Origin: Bradyrhizobium elkanii WSM2783
Lineage (GTDB): Bacteria; Pseudomonadota; Alphaproteobacteria; Rhizobiales; Xanthobacteraceae
Assembly: GCF_000472865.1 (NCBI RefSeq)
Contig: NZ_AXAP01000002.1
Span: 310,001-374,000, forward strand
Reading direction: 5' to 3'
Length of the DNA: 64,000 nt
The notes under the pieces are model-generated. The model saw only the letters and a list, made by a program, of their open reading frames with translations, had not been told where the DNA came from and made no database searches. Of this stretch, positions 63,406-64,000 are shown piece by piece (position 1 is the first letter of the stretch; each line of letters begins with the position of its first letter). The position numbers were made by a program, and so were the translations under genes.

Positions 63406-64000
63406 TCAGCAGCCGGCGTGGTTGGGCGCGGAGCTGCAGCCGCGGACCTTGGTGTCCCAGGCGCCGTTCTGACCCTGCAGCACGTAAAACGCCTTGATCG
63501 CATCGCCGTCGTCGTTGAAGCCAATCGGTCCGCCGAGGCCCTGGAAGCCTTCCAGCTTGGCAAGATGGTCGCGGATCTTGGCGCGATCGGCCTCGACGTC
63601 TGCAGGCTTGCCGGTCACACCGGATTTCTTGATCGCATCGATATACATGCTGACGATCTCATAGATGTTGGCGTCATACATGCTCGGTTCAATCTCGGCC
63701 GGCAAGCCGCTCTCCTTGCGCAGCAGCGGCTGCAGATTGGTGACGAACTTCTCGGCCGCTTCGCCCTTCATGGTGGCGAAGAAGGTCGCTGGCGCAATAA
63801 TCGGAATTTCCGGCGCGGCCTTGAGGATCGCCGACGAAATCAACTGGGTGGCGCCGACGACCGGCTTGATCAGGCCCTGGCGCTTCATCTCGCGCAGCAC
63901 GGTGATGGCCTGGCTATAGTCCGCGCTGACGACCACACCGTCCGGGTTCAGCGACTTCAGCTTGGTGACCTGGGCACTGACGTCGAGATCGCCGGTGTTG
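63406..64000 (-). CDS. Liv-type ABC transporter substrate-binding protein, C-terminal part (cut by window end)
   Basis: The frame is open to base 64000, so about 197 C-terminal codons are visible and the N-terminus lies outside. The visible part, LKSLNPDGVVVSADYSQA, then LRKESGLPAEIEP and GFQGLGGPIGFNDDGDAIK, is the second lobe of a type I periplasmic binding protein of the Peripla_BP_6 family; it ends with two Cys (RGCSSAPNHAGC), which is unusual and could form a disulfide. It heads the operon that continues with LivHMGF and the flavoprotein pair. Confidence 0.88.
   Translation of the reverse strand, partial: NTGDLDVSAQVTKLKSLNPDGVVVSADYSQAITVLREMKRQGLIKPVVGATQLISSAILKAAPEIPIIAPATFFATMKGEAAEKFVTNLQPLLRKESGLPAEIEPSMYDANIYEIVSMYIDAIKKSGVTGKPADVEADRAKIRDHLAKLEGFQGLGGPIGFNDDGDAIKAFYVLQGQNGAWDTKVRGCSSAPNHAGC

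Noticed and set aside
1..64000. tRNA, rRNA, CRISPR array, insertion sequence or prophage
   Set aside because: I looked for cloverleaf-like segments, regularly spaced repeats, transposase or integrase motifs and terminal inverted repeats and saw none; a dedicated search could still find a small RNA.

Overview
The window is one contiguous stretch of a high-GC alphaproteobacterial chromosome. Gene content points to the Bradyrhizobium/Rhodopseudomonas/Methylocella neighbourhood of Rhizobiales. The signs are a GTTC-N7-GTTC SOS box in front of dinB, tripartite-tricarboxylate (Bug-type) binding proteins, several Liv-type and Dpp-type ABC systems, and a DUF3739-type filamentous haemagglutinin. No rRNA, tRNA, CRISPR array or insertion sequence was seen. 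Genus assignment is inference.

Layout. (1) 1-7752: the C-terminal part of a filamentous haemagglutinin-like surface protein, facing an HlyD / fused ABC-2 permease / HlyD export operon. (2) 8085-9406: an SOS-controlled Y-family DNA polymerase. (3) 9536-24298: the centrepiece, a sigma-54-controlled soluble diiron monooxygenase locus of the propane/acetone type. It holds an alcohol dehydrogenase with its own -24/-12 promoter; a near-perfect -24/-12 promoter with upstream activator-like repeats and a leader of about 308 nt; the large hydroxylase, reductase, small hydroxylase and coupling protein (prmABCD order); an amidohydrolase; a MIP18/DUF59-like protein with a Cys-rich tail; a divergent GroEL paralogue (prmG/mimG type); an unknown 164-aa protein; an AcoR/PrmR-type sigma-54 activator; and four tightly packed genes of unknown function (149-aa helical, 107-aa coiled coil, beta-propeller, 60-aa).

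(4) 24313-41147: a catabolic and transport island. A six-gene minus-strand operon (two enolase-superfamily enzymes, a fumarylacetoacetate-hydrolase-family enzyme and a 2-hydroxyacid dehydrogenase, with a Bug-type binding protein at each end) diverges from a GntR regulator across a perfect 18-bp palindrome. An IclR regulator and a DapA-family lyase diverge from an MHS transporter, a Liv ABC system with fused ATPases and a GlcD-type FAD oxidase; two similar TTGTCCG-type operators lie between. The likely substrate class is a sugar acid or hydroxy acid. An intrinsic terminator closes the plus-strand unit. (5) 41161-46220: a phosphopantetheinyl transferase, an orphan SdhA, a secreted epoxide-hydrolase/dehalogenase-like enzyme and a LysR regulator.

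(6) 46290-58081: a plus-strand run for uptake and breakdown of a peptide-like or amino compound (class III aminotransferase, M20 hydrolase, Dpp ABC transporter with fused ATPases, a thiamine-diphosphate enzyme and a BisC-like molybdoenzyme). (7) 58127-64000: a convergent minus-strand operon with a second Liv transporter, whose binding protein is cut by the window end, followed by a fumarate-reductase-like flavoprotein and a one-domain [2Fe-2S] protein.

In region 3 the expected flow is substrate to alcohol (PrmABCD), then to ketone or aldehyde (alcohol dehydrogenase). PrmG is the likely dedicated folding helper and PrmR the likely inducer-responsive activator of both sigma-54 promoters. The genes after prmR are the best candidates for an undescribed accessory system.
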